Source of the DNA: an uncultured Oscillibacter sp.
Lineage (GTDB): Bacteria > Bacillota > Clostridia > Oscillospirales > Oscillospiraceae
DNA: 5,445 bases
Assembly: GCA_905233795.1 (NCBI GenBank)
Contig: CAJOFP010000236.1
Coordinates: 1-5,445, forward strand
Direction of reading: 5' to 3'
Below, piece by piece: positions 5,275 through 5,445 of the stretch. Position 1 is the stretch's first letter. Every line of letters starts with the position of its first letter. Made by a program: the position numbers and the translations under genes. The notes beneath the pieces were generated by a model. That model saw only the letters and a program-made list of their open reading frames with translations. It had not been told where the DNA came from and searched no databases.

Positions 5275-5445
5275 TTATCCTCTGGATTTGCCGCCGGAGA
5301 TATTCACCGTTGTTCCGGAGATATAACCAGCGCGGTCAGACACCAAGAACGCGACCAGATTGCCGACTTCGTCCAACTTGCCCTCACGTCCCAAGGGAAT
5401 AACTTTCCGGTAATCCGTTGACAAGTCCTCGACTTTGACGCCTCT
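5275..5445 (-). CDS. srlD: Short-chain dehydrogenase, probable sorbitol-6-phosphate 2-dehydrogenase, C-terminal part
   Basis: The last 56 codons of a gene that enters from the right edge, ending at TAA (5275-5277). The translated end contains VIPLGREGKLDEVGNLVAFLVSD, then GYISGTTVNISGGKSRG. This is the typical short-chain dehydrogenase/reductase C-terminus: the P-L-G-R helix start, the LVAFL helix and the YISG-x-x-x-N-x-x-GG strand and loop. The catalytic Ser-Tyr-Lys and the Rossmann motif lie outside the window. In this position it should oxidise sorbitol-6-phosphate to fructose-6-phosphate with NAD+, the step after PTS uptake. The family is clear from the fold's end motif. The substrate is inferred from the neighbouring sorbitol PTS genes and the L. 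casei gutF order, so another sugar-alcohol or generic SDR cannot be excluded. About 114 bases separate it from the regulator, with no GC-rich terminator between them. Confidence 0.8.
   Translation of the reverse strand, partial: RGVKVEDLSTDYRKVIPLGREGKLDEVGNLVAFLVSDRAGYISGTTVNISGGKSRG

Overview
The window is a single minus-strand locus for uptake and first-step catabolism of sorbitol (glucitol) through the phosphotransferase system (PTS). Read in the direction of transcription (right to left) it holds: the last 56 codons of a short-chain dehydrogenase resembling sorbitol-6-phosphate 2-dehydrogenase (5275-5445); a PRD/EIIB/EIIA-type transcriptional regulator (3332-5161); a gutM-like gene whose reading frame is broken (2784-3192); the transporter subunits EIIC (srlA, 2094-2648), EIIBC (srlE, 1033-2073) and EIIA (srlB, 505-870); then, beyond a hairpin terminator, the start of a HAD-family sugar-phosphate phosphatase (1-354). 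The order dehydrogenase, regulator, gutM, EIIC, EIIBC, EIIA is the one I know from the gutFRMCBA cluster of Lactobacillus casei. It differs from the E. coli srlAEBD-gutM-srlR-gutQ order.

The layout, strong AGGAGG-like ribosome sites and almost pure A/T spacers between genes of moderate GC suggest a fermentative Bacillota-type bacterium. No rRNA, tRNA or lineage marker is present, so the host cannot be named.

In the expected scheme, EIIA passes phosphate from HPr to the EIIB domain of SrlE, and SrlA plus the C-terminal part of SrlE move sorbitol in as sorbitol-6-phosphate. SrlD oxidises this to fructose-6-phosphate, while the regulator senses PTS phosphorylation state and drives the operon. 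Several parts depart from this scheme. The EIIA has valine where the family's phosphorylated histidine should be. gutM carries a frame change with an apparent short internal deletion. The regulator seems to lack about 30-40 residues of its second DNA-binding domain. srlB is set apart from srlE by a 162-bp spacer with a near-consensus promoter of its own, whose -35 box lies in one arm of a 17-bp inverted repeat. Either this is a sorbitol operon in decay, or its EIIA-like protein has been put to another use.

The spacers also hold ordered repeats that could be operators: two exact 22-bp direct repeats between regulator and gutM, a 10-bp-phased repeat block upstream of the regulator, and a 17-bp dyad with AGATTT repeats upstream of srlA. 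No mobile element, CRISPR array or RNA gene was seen. No gene-free stretch exceeds about 165 bases.
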